Assembly: GCF_009765995.1 (NCBI RefSeq)
Contig: NZ_LMUI01000016.1
Coordinates: 248,001-312,000, forward strand
From: Methylocapsa sp. S129
GTDB lineage: Bacteria; Pseudomonadota; Alphaproteobacteria; Rhizobiales; Beijerinckiaceae
Reading direction: 5' to 3'
DNA length: 64,000 nt
Within the stretch, counting starts at the first letter, position 1. Each line of letters starts with the position of its first letter. This document shows positions 52,464-61,492 of this stretch, in pieces. Position numbers and translations under genes: made by a program. The notes under the pieces are model-generated. The model was not told the origin of the DNA. It saw only the letters and a program-made list of their open reading frames with translations, and searched no databases.

Positions 52464-53724
52464 TTGTCACGGCTCCATCGGCGGCGACCTGCCAGTTCTG
52501 AATGGCGTTGTAGTGGTAGTACGATCTTGCGTCGCGCTGCTTGAGCAGCGCCTCGCGGCTCGGCTGGACGGCGCCGGTCTCGTCGGTGGCGCGGCTCGAC
52601 AACAGAGCAGGGCCGCCTGGCCAACGCCAGGGCAGGCGAAAGCGCGTCAGGCATTTGGGCAGCACCGGCTCCTGCAACGCCGCGTCGCTCCAGGCGCCGC
52701 CGCCGTCCGTGCTGACCTCGACCCGCGTCACCTTGCCATGGCCCGACCAGGCGACGCCGGAGATTTCATGGAAGCCAGGCTCGGCAAGCTTTTGTCCGCC
52801 CGACGGCGAGGTGATGACCGATTTCGCCTCCATCACGAAATTGAACTGGCGCACCGATCCGTCCGGCATGATCCAGCTATATTTTGAAGTCTCCTCGCGC
52901 GTCTGCCATGGCGCTTCGCCCAATTTCAATCGGCGCAGCCATTTCACGCTCGTGTTGCCCTCATAGCCCGGCAGCAGCAGGCGCAGCGGATAGCCCTGTT
53001 CGGGACGCAGCCTTTCGCCATTCTGCGCATAGGCGAGCAGCGCGTCGTCGAAAGCCTTTTCGATCGGAATGCTGCGCGTCATCGCGGCGGAATCGGCGCC
53101 TTCGGCGAGCATCCAGCGCGCCTCGTCCCGCACGCCCACCGCGTCGAGCACGGTCTTGAGCGGAACGCCCGTCCATTCGCAGCAGGAGAGCAGCCCATGC
53201 GTGTCCTGCACGGTCAACGCGGCGTCGGGCTTGCCCCAGTTCTGCGTATTGCCCGAACATTCGAGAAAATGCAGGCGCGACGTCGCGGGAAACCGCAGGA
53301 TGTCCGCCATCGTGAAGATCATCGGTCTGTCGACGAGGCCATGAATGATCAGCCGATGCTGCGCGGGGTCGATGGCGGGCACGCCGCCATGATGGCGCTC
53401 GTAGTGCAGGCCGTTCGGCGTGATGATGCCATGCAGGTCTTGCAGCGGCGTCAGGCTCACCGCCGCCTGCCGCGTCGGATAGGGCGAGCCGCCGGTTCGC
53501 TCGCGCCTGATTACGCCGGCTTCGAAGGGCGAAGGCTGGCCGTAAGGCGGGCTCATCACTTCGGCGCCCGGCTGCTGCTGCCACTCGGGAACGCCGGGCG
53601 GCAGGTTGGACGTCGGCGTCTCGGCCTCAGCCGTCGAAGCGGCGAGGGCCGCGCCGGCGAGGCTTGCGGCGCCGGTCAGGATTTCGCGCCGGGACGCGGA
53701 TTTATTTGTATAGCGGCGGACCAT
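52453..53724 (-). CDS. soxC: SoxC sulfane dehydrogenase molybdenum subunit
   Basis: A 423-residue sulfite-oxidase-family molybdoenzyme. A twin-arginine signal (SASRREILTGAASLAGAALA) exports it folded. The molybdenum-binding cysteine is Cys156 in HFLECSGNTQNWG. The N-terminal segment GVPEWQQQPGAEV…YGQPSPFEAGV and the C-terminal dimerisation domain are SoxC-like. With SoxD it oxidises the sulfane sulfur bound to SoxYZ, feeding electrons to cytochrome c. No soxABXYZ genes lie in this window, so it may act with a distant Sox set or on a free sulfur compound. Confidence 0.88.
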   Translation of the reverse strand: MVRRYTNKSASRREILTGAASLAGAALAASTAEAETPTSNLPPGVPEWQQQPGAEVMSPPYGQPSPFEAGVIRRERTGGSPYPTRQAAVSLTPLQDLHGIITPNGLHYERHHGGVPAIDPAQHRLIIHGLVDRPMIFTMADILRFPATSRLHFLECSGNTQNWGKPDAALTVQDTHGLLSCCEWTGVPLKTVLDAVGVRDEARWMLAEGADSAAMTRSIPIEKAFDDALLAYAQNGERLRPEQGYPLRLLLPGYEGNTSVKWLRRLKLGEAPWQTREETSKYSWIMPDGSVRQFNFVMEAKSVITSPSGGQKLAEPGFHEISGVAWSGHGKVTRVEVSTDGGGAWSDAALQEPVLPKCLTRFRLPWRWPGGPALLSSRATDETGAVQPSREALLKQRDARSYYHYNAIQNWQVAADGAVTNAG

Positions 53725-53900
53725 TCAGTTTTCCCCCTCGAGGGGGCCAGCGACGTTTCAAGCCATTGCAGCGCGGGGGCAAAAAACGAACGCGCGCCGA
53801 GATGACGGCGATGCTGGCGAAAACGAGATCGGCGGTCAAAAGTTCGACGCCAACCATTCATATAGTCGATGCCGCGCGTGGAGGCGACAAGCGCCGACAT

Positions 53901-54905
53901 CTATATCGGTTCGACCATCGCTTCCGATTTCGGCGCGCCTTCCTCTGTTTTGGATATTTCTCTCCCCGTTTTTTTCGCCCAGATCGCTGTCACGATCGGC
54001 ACGAGGACGGCCGTGATCAGGCAAGAGGCGGCGACAAGCGCGGTCGCTGCGGGCGCGACGGCTTTAAACTTGGGAATCATCTCGCCGATGATCGTCGGAT
54101 TGGCGACCGCCGCGCCGGCGGTGCTCGACGCCGCGAGGCCGGCCGTGCCGTTGCCGCCGCCGATATATTTATCCGCCAGCATGAGCGGTATGCCGGTGAC
54201 GACGATGACGCCGAGTCCGAGGATGATGCCGGCCGGTCCGCTCTGGATGACAACGCTGAGGTCAATCCCGCAGCCGAGCGCAAAGCCGAAGAATGGAATG
54301 AGGGGATTGACGCACCGACCAAAAAACTCACGCAATTCCGAATCGAGATTTCCCAGAGCGAAGCCGATCAGGAAAGGCAGAACCGCGCCGATGAACAGGC
54401 GCGGCTCGAAGACGGCGACGCCTGTCGCTCCCAAGATCATCATGCTGATCAGAGGTCCCGATTCAATGGACATCAGGACAAAGGCGCCCGCTTCCTCCTT
54501 CGTGCCATATTGCTGCATGACCGCCGCGTAAAGGCCGCCGTTGGTCATATCCATCGAAGCGGTGACGGCGAGGACCGAAAGCCCCGCGAATAATCCGGTT
54601 TTTATCCCGTCATCGGGGAGGAGTTGGGCGGCGATCACGGTGCAAATCGAGGCTACGGCGATTTTCGTCAGCAACAATGTTCCCGATTTGCGGATCACAA
54701 TGGCGGTGGCGCGCAAATCGATCGTCGCGCCCATGCAGAAAAACCAGACCGCCAGAATGGGCACGGTCCCGACGATCAGGCCGTTGGTGAACGAGCCGAA
54801 ATATTTGCCGGCGTCGGGCGCGAAAGTCTTGCACAACACGCCGAGAATGAGCGGGAACAACATGAGGCCGCCCGGTACTTTTTCGACAAATCTTTTGATC
54901 CTCAT
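53901..54905 (-). CDS. kdgT: 2-keto-3-deoxygluconate permease
   Basis: A 334-residue KdgT-family transporter with about ten membrane segments. It has the family pattern [30 protein letters not shown] at the N-terminus and [12 protein letters not shown] further on. It imports 2-keto-3-deoxygluconate with protons. The final 20 residues are polar and cytoplasmic-like. Its upstream spacer has two AT-rich elements similar to those near the second GntR gene. It lies next to a ribose-type ABC transporter and hexuronate enzymes, giving a uronate theme. Confidence 0.92.
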   Translation of the reverse strand: MRIKRFVEKVPGGLMLFPLILGVLCKTFAPDAGKYFGSFTNGLIVGTVPILAVWFFCMGATIDLRATAIVIRKSGTLLLTKIAVASICTVIAAQLLPDDGIKTGLFAGLSVLAVTASMDMTNGGLYAAVMQQYGTKEEAGAFVLMSIESGPLISMMILGATGVAVFEPRLFIGAVLPFLIGFALGNLDSELREFFGRCVNPLIPFFGFALGCGIDLSVVIQSGPAGIILGLGVIVVTGIPLMLADKYIGGGNGTAGLAASSTAGAAVANPTIIGEMIPKFKAVAPAATALVAASCLITAVLVPIVTAIWAKKTGREISKTEEGAPKSEAMVEPI

Positions 54906-55282
54906 ATTGAATCTCCTCCCCTTTTATCATCCCGTTGGGACGATTATCGACGTAAAATGCGTCAACGGGAAGGAGAGGGGCGATGGCGCCTTTGTCCGCC
55001 GCTCCGCTCTTCGATGCCTGGCTCACTTGATCTTGCGGCTGAGTAGTTCGATGGAGCGGGGCTCCTTCCTATCGGCTTTGGCAATGAGAATGGCGCCGGC
55101 CCGCCGCCACAACAAGGCGCTAAGCAGGCAAGATCAAATCCGCACGATTGCGCCAAGCCCATCCTTGCCGCCAAGCGAAAGCAGGCCAGCCCGCAAAAGG
55201 CGCGCGGTTTGAGTCCGATCGCGGACTCGAAAATGCAGAAATGGAGAAGGGCCGAGGCCCTTCTCCCTGCTTTGGCTTAATC
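54906..55282. other. Spacer upstream of kdgT with operator-like element and hairpins
   Basis: This 377-base stretch holds the kdgT promoter side (54906-54960) and, at the other end, the terminator hairpin of the binding-protein gene. ATTATCGAC-g-TAAAA at 54943-54957 resembles the operator-like site at 61428-61447 (ATTATCGAC-TAAAA). A second hairpin GAGTCCG-ATCG-CGGACTC is at 55211-55228. No coding gene is visible. Confidence 0.45.
55243..55266 (-). terminator. Terminator-like hairpin after the binding-protein gene
   Basis: GGAGAAGGGCC-GA-GGCCCTTCTCC is a perfect 11-bp stem with a two-base centre, 16 bases after the stop of the minus-strand binding-protein gene. On that strand it is followed by ATTTCTGCATTTT, a loose T-rich stretch. 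It probably ends the ABC operon transcript before kdgT. Confidence 0.72.
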
Positions 55283-56224
55283 TCAATCGTAGAGAACCGC
55301 CGCGACTTTCGGGTCGGTAATGTTCGACTTGTCGTACCAATAGAACCCGGTGTCGATGACTTTGGGCAGCTTCTCGCCCTTCAGCGCCTTCAACGCCGAT
55401 TCGACGACGCACTTGCCGATGCCGACCGGGTTCTGCGTAATGGCGCCGGCCATTGCGCCCGAAATGATCGCTTCCTTTTGCTCCTTGCCCGAGTCGTAGC
55501 CAATGAGCACGAGCTTCTTGCCCGATTCCTTGACGCCGATCGCCGCGCCTTCCGCCGACCCTTCATTGGCGCCGAAGATGCCCTTGAGGTTCGGGTTCGC
55601 CTGAATCATCGCCTTGGCGATTTCGGCCGACTTCAAATGGTCGCCGGCGCCGTACTGGACGCTGACGATCTTGACGTTCGGATGCTTGGCTTTCATCTCG
55701 TTGAGGAAGCCGTCGCGCCGATCGATGCCGGTGCGGCTGGTCTGGTCATGCACGATCACGGCGACTTCGCCGGCGTCGCCGATCATTTCCGCCATTTTGT
55801 CCGCGGCGAGGCCCGCGGCTGCGAGATTGTCCGTCGTGCAAGTCGTCAGCGGAATGTCGCTGTCCACGCCGGAGTCGAAGGCGATGACGGGAATATGTTC
55901 CGCCTGCGCCTTCTTGAGAAGGGGAATGGCGGCCTTGCTGTCGAGCGCGGCGAAGCCGATCGCGTTCGGGTGCTTGGCGAGGTCGGCCGAAAGCATATCG
56001 ATCTGCTTGTCGACCATCGCTTCGGTTTCCGGCCCTTCGAAACTGATTTTGGCGTTGCCCTCCTTGGCTGCCTGTTCGGCGCCGGCTTTCACCGCCTGCC
56101 AGAACTGGTGCTGAAAGCCTTTGGAGATCAGCGGAATGTAGATGTCATCCGCGCGCGCGGCGCCGCTCATGACCAGGATAGCGCAGACGCCGACAGCGGC
56201 GCTGAATTGTCGTCGATTCAACAT
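55283..56224 (-). CDS. Periplasmic sugar-binding protein, third ABC system
   Basis: A 313-residue ribose/LacI-type binding protein. The start ATG at 56224 follows GGAGGAAACCC, and a signal peptide (FSAAVGVCAILVMSGAARA) follows. The mature protein begins DDIYIPLISKGFQHQFWQAVKAGAEQAA, a pattern typical of Peripla_BP_4 proteins for monosaccharides. It is the last gene of an operon in the order ATPase, permease, binding protein. The ligand is unknown; neighbours suggest a uronate or aldonate. Confidence 0.9.
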   Translation of the reverse strand: MLNRRQFSAAVGVCAILVMSGAARADDIYIPLISKGFQHQFWQAVKAGAEQAAKEGNAKISFEGPETEAMVDKQIDMLSADLAKHPNAIGFAALDSKAAIPLLKKAQAEHIPVIAFDSGVDSDIPLTTCTTDNLAAAGLAADKMAEMIGDAGEVAVIVHDQTSRTGIDRRDGFLNEMKAKHPNVKIVSVQYGAGDHLKSAEIAKAMIQANPNLKGIFGANEGSAEGAAIGVKESGKKLVLIGYDSGKEQKEAIISGAMAGAITQNPVGIGKCVVESALKALKGEKLPKVIDTGFYWYDKSNITDPKVAAVLYD

Positions 56225-56342
56225 GGGTTTCCTCCGATTTACAATTGCTGTGATTTTAGCTTTCATCGCCCCTTGCTGAGGCGACGACGATCCTAAGCTT
56301 ATGGTTCCCTGCTCCTCCCCTGTTAAAAACGTTTGGCGCGCG

Positions 56343-57368
56343 TCAGACCTTCCTGCGGCGCAAAATGTCAGCGTAAACGGCGAGGATGATGATCACGCCG
56401 GTCACCACGGTCTGCCATTCTTGCGCGACAGACAGAATGCGCAGGCCGTTGGTGAGAACGCTCATGATGAAGGCCCCGATGATCGTTCCCAGAATCGTGC
56501 CCGCGCCGCCGCTGAGCGACGTGCCGCCGATCACAACGGCGGCGATCGCCTCAAGCTCATAGCCTTGGCCGAGCGCCGGCTGCGCCGAATTCAGACGCGA
56601 GGCGATCAGAAGCCCGGCGACGCCGCAGATCGAACCGCCGAGACCGTAGATCGCGATTTTCCAGCGGTCCACGTTCACACCCGATAGCCGCACCGCTTCC
56701 TCATTGCTGCCGAGCGCGAACGTATAGCGGCCGAGCGCGGTGCGGTTGAGGACGACCGACGCCAGGGCCGCCAGGGCGAACAGGATCAGCACGGCGTTGG
56801 GGATCGGCAGATTGGGCAGAGCCAGGCCGATGAGCGAATCCTGGGAGATCATCGGAAAGTTTTCAGTATTGTTGAAATAGATCGGCCGGGTGCCGGAAAC
56901 GACCAGCGAAAGCCCTTTGAGCAACATCATCATGCCCAATGTGGCGATGAAAGGCGGGATCTTCATTTTTGCGATCAGGGTTCCCGAAACCACTCCGCTC
57001 AAAGCCCCGGTCGCGATCGCGGCGACGACGCCGATCCACATCGGCAATTCCCAATAGGTCAGGAAAACGCCCGCCATGACGGCGCAGAACGTCATCAACG
57101 TGCCGACGGAAAGATCGATGCCGCCCGTAATGATGACGAAGGTGCAGGCGATCGCCAGCACGCCGTTGACGGCCGTCGATTGCAATATGCCGAGAATATT
57201 GTCGATCTGCATGAAAACAGGCGAGGCGAAGGAGAAGAAAATCAGCAGCAGCACCAGGCTCGCGAAAGCGAGCAGTTTTTGCCGCGCCGTCGGACCAAAG
57301 AACCGGGCCTTCATCGCCGAAAGCCGCCCGTCTTTTGTCATCGTCAAAGCTTCAGACCGCATCGTCAT
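56343..57368 (-). CDS. Ribose-type ABC permease, third ABC system
   Basis: A 341-residue RbsC-family permease with eight to ten membrane segments, GGIDLSVGTLM near the third segment and VVIGGTSLSGGAGTI near the C-terminus. The N-terminus is basic and cytoplasmic. Unlike the two systems near the window start, this operon encodes only one permease, so it should form the usual homodimer. It is 18 bases after the ATPase gene. Confidence 0.93.
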   Translation of the reverse strand: MTMRSEALTMTKDGRLSAMKARFFGPTARQKLLAFASLVLLLIFFSFASPVFMQIDNILGILQSTAVNGVLAIACTFVIITGGIDLSVGTLMTFCAVMAGVFLTYWELPMWIGVVAAIATGALSGVVSGTLIAKMKIPPFIATLGMMMLLKGLSLVVSGTRPIYFNNTENFPMISQDSLIGLALPNLPIPNAVLILFALAALASVVLNRTALGRYTFALGSNEEAVRLSGVNVDRWKIAIYGLGGSICGVAGLLIASRLNSAQPALGQGYELEAIAAVVIGGTSLSGGAGTILGTIIGAFIMSVLTNGLRILSVAQEWQTVVTGVIIILAVYADILRRRKV

Positions 57369-57386
57369 GTCTTATGATCCTTCGCT

Positions 57387-58895
57387 TCAGGCCGCGTTCA
57401 AGGTTTCGCGCTGGGTCGCCAATTGCATGATCCGTTCCTGCGTCGCATCCTTGGCGAGCAATTCGCCGGTGATGCGCCCCTCGCACATCACCACGATCCG
57501 GTCGCTCATACGCAGGATCTCCGGCAATTCGGATGAAATCATCACGATTGCCTTGCCCCTGTCGGCCAGATTGCGCAGGAGCTTATAGATTTCGTTCTTC
57601 GCGCCGACATCGATGCCGCGCGTCGGTTCATCAAAAAAAAGTATCTCGCAATCGCGAACCAGCCATTTTGCGACGACGATTTTTTGCTGATTGCCGCCCG
57701 AAAGCAGCCGAACCTCCTGCGTGGCGGAAGGGGTTCGGATATCGAGAAGGTTGATGAATTTCGTGACAGTTTCGCGGATCGCGAGCTTGCGCAAAAAGAA
57801 TCTGAGCGACAGAAATTTGCCGAGATCGGACATCACGACATTGGACTCGACGTCCATGCTCGTCGCCAGGCCATAGCGCTTGCGATCTTCGGAGAGATAG
57901 CCGATGCCGCGCGCCACCGCTTGTTGCGGCGACTTGATCGCCGCCTTCGCGCCATCGACGAATATTTCGCCTGAGCGCACTTTGTCCGCGCCAAAGACGG
58001 CGCGCGCCACTTCGGTCCGCCCGGCCCCCATCAGGCCAGCAAAACCCAATATCTCGCCTTTGCGCAAGGTGAAGCTGATATCCCTCACGAGCGGGCCGCA
58101 ATTGAGATTGCTCACTTCGAGCGCCACGTCGCCAAGCGGCGTCGCATTTTCCGCTCGCGGCTTCTCGGTGAGCGTTCGCCCGACCATCATGCTGATGATG
58201 GATTCCATGCTCGTGGTCTGCGTCGGCACGGTCGCGACATATTCGCCGTCGCGCAGGATGGTGACGCGATCGGAAATCTGTTTCAACTCGTCCATCTTAT
58301 GCGAGATGTAGACGATCCCGACGCCGCGCGCCTTGAGCTCGCGGATCATCTTGAACAGCTCGGCGATCTCGGCATTGTTCAGCGCCGCCGTAGGCTCGTC
58401 CATGATCAGCACGCGCGAATTGAAGGACAGCGCCTTGGCGATCTCGACCATCTGCTGCTTGGCGACGGTCAGCGCGCCGACGACCGCGCGCGGGTTGAGC
58501 TGCAAATTCATATGCTCGAGAATGTCCCGCGCCTGGCGATTGAGTTTCTCCTCGTCGAGAAAGACTCCGAGGCGCCGCGGTTCGCGGCCGATAAAAATAT
58601 TCTGGGCGACGGTCAGATGGTTCATCAGTTGCAATTCCTGATGAATGATGCCGACGCCCGCGGCCTGCGCGGCGCGGGGACTGGAGAAGGACACGGGCTC
58701 GCCATCGTAGAGAATTTCGCCAGCGTCTCTGCTGTAGACGCCAGCCAGGATTTTCATCAACGTCGATTTGCCCGCGCCGTTTTCACCCATGAGAGCGTGG
58801 ACTTCGCCAGCCATCAACTCGAACTGGACATCGCTGAGCGCCCGAACCCCGGGAAAGCTCTTGCTGAGGCCTCGAATGGCGATGAGCGGCGTCAT
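57387..58895 (-). CDS. Ribose-type ABC ATPase (double NBD), third ABC system
   Basis: A 502-residue RbsA-type double ATPase. NBD1 has [10 protein letters not shown] and [11 protein letters not shown]2 has [17 protein letters not shown] and [10 protein letters not shown], all as expected. I chose ATG 58895, which has AAGAG upstream, over the TTG 58904 proposed by frame length. It opens the operon that continues with permease and binding protein. No operator matching the first island is found upstream. Confidence 0.93.
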   Translation of the reverse strand: MTPLIAIRGLSKSFPGVRALSDVQFELMAGEVHALMGENGAGKSTLMKILAGVYSRDAGEILYDGEPVSFSSPRAAQAAGVGIIHQELQLMNHLTVAQNIFIGREPRRLGVFLDEEKLNRQARDILEHMNLQLNPRAVVGALTVAKQQMVEIAKALSFNSRVLIMDEPTAALNNAEIAELFKMIRELKARGVGIVYISHKMDELKQISDRVTILRDGEYVATVPTQTTSMESIISMMVGRTLTEKPRAENATPLGDVALEVSNLNCGPLVRDISFTLRKGEILGFAGLMGAGRTEVARAVFGADKVRSGEIFVDGAKAAIKSPQQAVARGIGYLSEDRKRYGLATSMDVESNVVMSDLGKFLSLRFFLRKLAIRETVTKFINLLDIRTPSATQEVRLLSGGNQQKIVVAKWLVRDCEILFFDEPTRGIDVGAKNEIYKLLRNLADRGKAIVMISSELPEILRMSDRIVVMCEGRITGELLAKDATQERIMQLATQRETLNAA

Positions 58896-59266
58896 GGCGC
58901 GCAATGCTCTTGTTGAGGGTTTGAACGGCGATGGGCGGCGCGATCACGAGCAATACCGCCGGGGTCTCGGCTTCGATCCAAAGATTTTCGAATATAAGGC
59001 GCACGCAAAACGGGTTCGCCACGACGTCTTTGGGACGATCGGCGTCGCGCCGCCCGAGAGTTCTCCTCGATCGCTCCCGTCCCGCTCGCTAGCATGTCGC
59101 TCCCTTCCCAGACAGTCGTCAACCACGATTTCGCGAACTTGATTTCGAAGGCGGGCGGCGGTGAGAAGTTCCGCCATCACGTCTCCAAACAATGCGAACG
59201 GGTTACGCTGGCCTCAAAACATCATTTTCCGGTTGACCGGAATGTGCTTCTTGGGACGACTTCATG
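58896..59266. other. Intergenic region with an inverted repeat
   Basis: A 371-base spacer between the stop of the UxaB-like gene and the ATPase gene, both minus strand. TTCCGGT-TG-ACCGGAA at 59227-59242 is a perfect 7-bp inverted repeat; it may be the terminator of the UxaB-like gene or an operator for the ABC operon. No T-run follows. No open frame of note is seen. Confidence 0.4.
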
Positions 59267-60376
59267 TCATCCGGCGGCGGCCAGGGCAGCCTCCAGACGC
59301 GGTTGCGGCAGCGTGACGCCGCTTGCGAGCTTCAGTTCGATCAGGCCGCCAAAACGGCGGCGTTTCTTGGCCTCGTGATTGGTGAAAATGTCGGCGAGGA
59401 AGTGGTTGAGAAAAGGGTTCATGAACCGCTCCAGCACGGCGCCGCGATAGGCCTGCGCCTCCTCGCCAAGCCCGATCGCCGCGAACAAAGGCAGCACTTC
59501 GCGATCATAGAGATCGTTGAGATCATTTTTGATGACGGCTTCATCGAGCAATTGCCGCACCGTCGCGGATTTGTTGGCGCCGCGCGCCGCCCAGCCTTCC
59601 GCGAGCCACGTGTGGCCGAGGTTGAGGATGAACAGCTTCAGCCTTTCGTAGCGCGCGAGATCGTCGGTGAGGACGATCGCGGAATGAACGCAGGGCATCG
59701 CCAGCCGAGGCTGGCGCGCGATGGCCCACAACGCATAAGGCTCGGCGACGGCGCCGGCCGGCTCCAGCGGCTCCGACACGATGCGGTCGACGAGGGAGTT
59801 GATCCACAAGCAATCTTGCACCGCCCATTGCCGGAACCCATCCTCCAGCGCCCAGGCCTTTGCGAGTTCGAGAACGATAGCTTTGAGCTTGTCGCCATTG
59901 CCGACGATGAGTTCGCACGGCAGCAAGGTCAGCGGCGCGCGCCCGGCCCGATAGCGCGCCAGCAACAGCTTCGTCAGTTTGGCGGGGAAGGAGCGGGGAA
60001 CGGCGCCGTCCGGCCGATCCTGCGCATCAAGCTCGTAGCCGCGATCGCCGGTGTTGGAAATGATCCAACGCGCCTCGTTGACGAACAGATTTTCGACAGC
60101 GTCCCATTCAAGATTGGCGTCGAGGCCGCGGCCGATACTGGAAACTTCGATCCATTTGTCGATAGTGGCGCCGCCCGCCAATCCCTGGACATGTACGCGA
60201 TAGGGACGCCCTTCGTCAAAAAACGCCAGGCGCCGGCGGCTGTCGGGCGAGGAAGTCGTCTGGACGATAGCGATTTTGCCCGCCGCCTCGCCCTTCGCCA
60301 GCGCATCGCTGACGAACAGATCGACATGCGCCTGAAGAAAGCGGCTCGTCCCGAACTGGAGAATGGGAAAGGACAT
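59267..60376 (-). CDS. Mannitol-dehydrogenase-family enzyme, tagaturonate/altronate reductase-like
   Basis: A 369-residue polyol-specific long-chain dehydrogenase, shorter than the one at 16794. The N-terminal strand is ILQFGTSRFLQAHVDLF, the form seen in UxaB (altronate oxidoreductase) and relatives. The catalytic region reads LKLFILNLGHTWLAEGW, in place of KLRMLNGSH. It probably interconverts a hexuronate ketose and the aldonate. It starts three bases after the stop of the damaged zinc dehydrogenase gene and was probably co-transcribed with it. Confidence 0.82.
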   Translation of the reverse strand: MSFPILQFGTSRFLQAHVDLFVSDALAKGEAAGKIAIVQTTSSPDSRRRLAFFDEGRPYRVHVQGLAGGATIDKWIEVSSIGRGLDANLEWDAVENLFVNEARWIISNTGDRGYELDAQDRPDGAVPRSFPAKLTKLLLARYRAGRAPLTLLPCELIVGNGDKLKAIVLELAKAWALEDGFRQWAVQDCLWINSLVDRIVSEPLEPAGAVAEPYALWAIARQPRLAMPCVHSAIVLTDDLARYERLKLFILNLGHTWLAEGWAARGANKSATVRQLLDEAVIKNDLNDLYDREVLPLFAAIGLGEEAQAYRGAVLERFMNPFLNHFLADIFTNHEAKKRRRFGGLIELKLASGVTLPQPRLEAALAAAG

Positions 60377-60379
60377 CGG

Positions 60380-60670
60380 CTAAATCTCGATGATCGCTTT
60401 GATGACGCCGGTCTCCGGCTTGATCCAGACGGGAAACAAGGCCGTCGCCTCGCTCAAAGGCGCCCGGTGCGTATTGAGCGCGCCGGCCAGTTCATGACCG
60501 ATCACGCGAGGATATTCGAAGCAAGGCTGCGCGCCGTCGAAAATATGCAAATCCATCCCGCAGACGCCGGCGCGGCGCGGCCGGCTCCGCGCTTCGCCCG
60601 CTTTGAGCGCGGGCTTTGGCCGCTCGACGATTTCAAGTGCGCCGGGGCTTTTGCAAAGGAGGGCTCTCAC
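60380..60670 (-). pseudogene. Zinc dehydrogenase gene with large internal in-frame deletion
   Basis: The frame from GTG 60670 reads VRALLCKSPGALEIVERPKP, then GVCGMDLHIFDGAQPCFEYPRVIGHELAG, a normal start of a RspB/LgoD-type dehydrogenase. It then jumps to ALNTHRAPLSEATALFPVWIKPETGVIKAIIEI, the normal C-terminal end. About 230 residues are missing: the structural zinc loop and the whole NAD-binding domain. The frame is kept, giving 96 residues that cannot bind cofactor. The full-length relative is at 18624. The downstream UxaB-like gene stays intact. Confidence 0.8.
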
Positions 60671-60775
60671 GGCGTTTGGCCCGGCGTTTCGCCATCGGCG
60701 CGAGCTGGCAACGGACAGGCGGTTCTGCGCCAAAATCGGTCGACCCAACGCGACATTCCAACCCCTGATGACAGC

Positions 60776-60795
60776 TTGTTTATTATGGATAAAAA
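60776..60795. promoter_or_regulatory. Operator-like AT-rich site upstream of the damaged dehydrogenase
   Basis: TTGTTTATTATGGATAAAAA contains TTTAT-TATGG-ATAAA, a 5-bp inverted repeat. The same order of bases, TGTTTATTATnGA…TAAAA, recurs at 61428-61447 before the second GntR gene. It lies 106 bases upstream of the dehydrogenase remnant start. Binding by that GntR protein is inferred. Confidence 0.5.
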
Positions 60796-60903
60796 GGAAA
60801 CTGCGCCAGGCAAGTCAAGCTGTTTCTTATGGGCAAAAAGCGGGGCATGAAAACAGATGCGGCGGTCTGAACCGCAGCGGCGCGCGCCGCGCCGACAAGC
60901 CGA

Positions 60904-61284
60904 TTATGAGGACAGCAGATAGGCCTGTGCTGTAACTTCGACCCGGATTCCCGGCGGCCCAATGAGCTCGCGCACAACGACGGTCGCCCGGCTAGGATAG
61001 GGCTCTTGAGTAAAAAACTCGCTATAGACTTTGTTCAAACCAATGACATCTTTGGAATCGATTAAATAGACGGTAACCTGAGCGACATTGGAGAGATTGC
61101 CGCCGGCTTCTCGCAAAAGAATGTCGAGATTTAATAAAGCCTGTCTGGTCTGCGCTTCTATTGGGCCGCCGACAAAGTGTCCGGTTTGTAGATCGACAGG
61201 AACGACTGTAGCAAAGAACAGGTTTCCCGCGACAACAGCCGGGCTTATAGGAAACGAAACTTTGGGCCCGACGGCCTTTATCAT
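60904..61284 (-). CDS. RidA-family (YjgF/YER057c/UK114) protein
   Basis: A 126-residue Rid-family protein. The arginine of the active-site cleft is kept (YPSRATVVV). The usual glutamate in the C-terminal IEIEAIA segment is replaced: VEVTAQAY. RidA deaminates reactive enamines/imines; this variant may belong to another Rid subgroup. It sits between the dehydrogenase remnant and the GntR regulator, divergent from the latter. In sugar-acid clusters Rid proteins often help tautomerise dehydrated intermediates, an inference. Confidence 0.87.
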   Translation of the reverse strand: MIKAVGPKVSFPISPAVVAGNLFFATVVPVDLQTGHFVGGPIEAQTRQALLNLDILLREAGGNLSNVAQVTVYLIDSKDVIGLNKVYSEFFTQEPYPSRATVVVRELIGPPGIRVEVTAQAYLLSS

Positions 61285-61427
61285 CTTACGCTCCGAAATT
61301 GCGATTATTGATTCTATCGCAAATCATTATGTATGATATTTGACCATTTCATACTCTGACGTGTCAACCCAAATTCAGCCGCGCGGAATCCGCGATCCCG
61401 GGCGTTTCGTCAGCCTCGCCCATTGAC

Positions 61428-61447
61428 TGTTTATTATCGACTAAAAG
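61428..61447. promoter_or_regulatory. Operator-like AT-rich site upstream of the second GntR gene
   Basis: TGTTTATTATCGACTAAAAG repeats the order seen at 60776-60795 (TGTTTATTATnGA…AAAA) and shares ATTATCGAC with the kdgT upstream element at 54943. It lies 46 bases before the GntR start codon and 144 bases before the divergent RidA start. This fits autoregulation, but it has not been shown. Confidence 0.5.
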
Positions 61448-61492
61448 ATGGGAGCCCGCTATGCGAGTCCGATCCGGGTCTGGATCGGCGCC

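Noticed and set aside
58299-58916. Plus-strand frame opposite the third ATPase, and the 528-codon plus-strand frame at 59264-60850
   Set aside because: Both are shadows of minus-strand genes with intact family motifs.
61323-61337. ATCAT-TATGT-ATGAT inverted repeat upstream of the RidA gene
   Set aside because: Five-base arms in an AT-rich promoter region are expected by chance, and no second copy was found.
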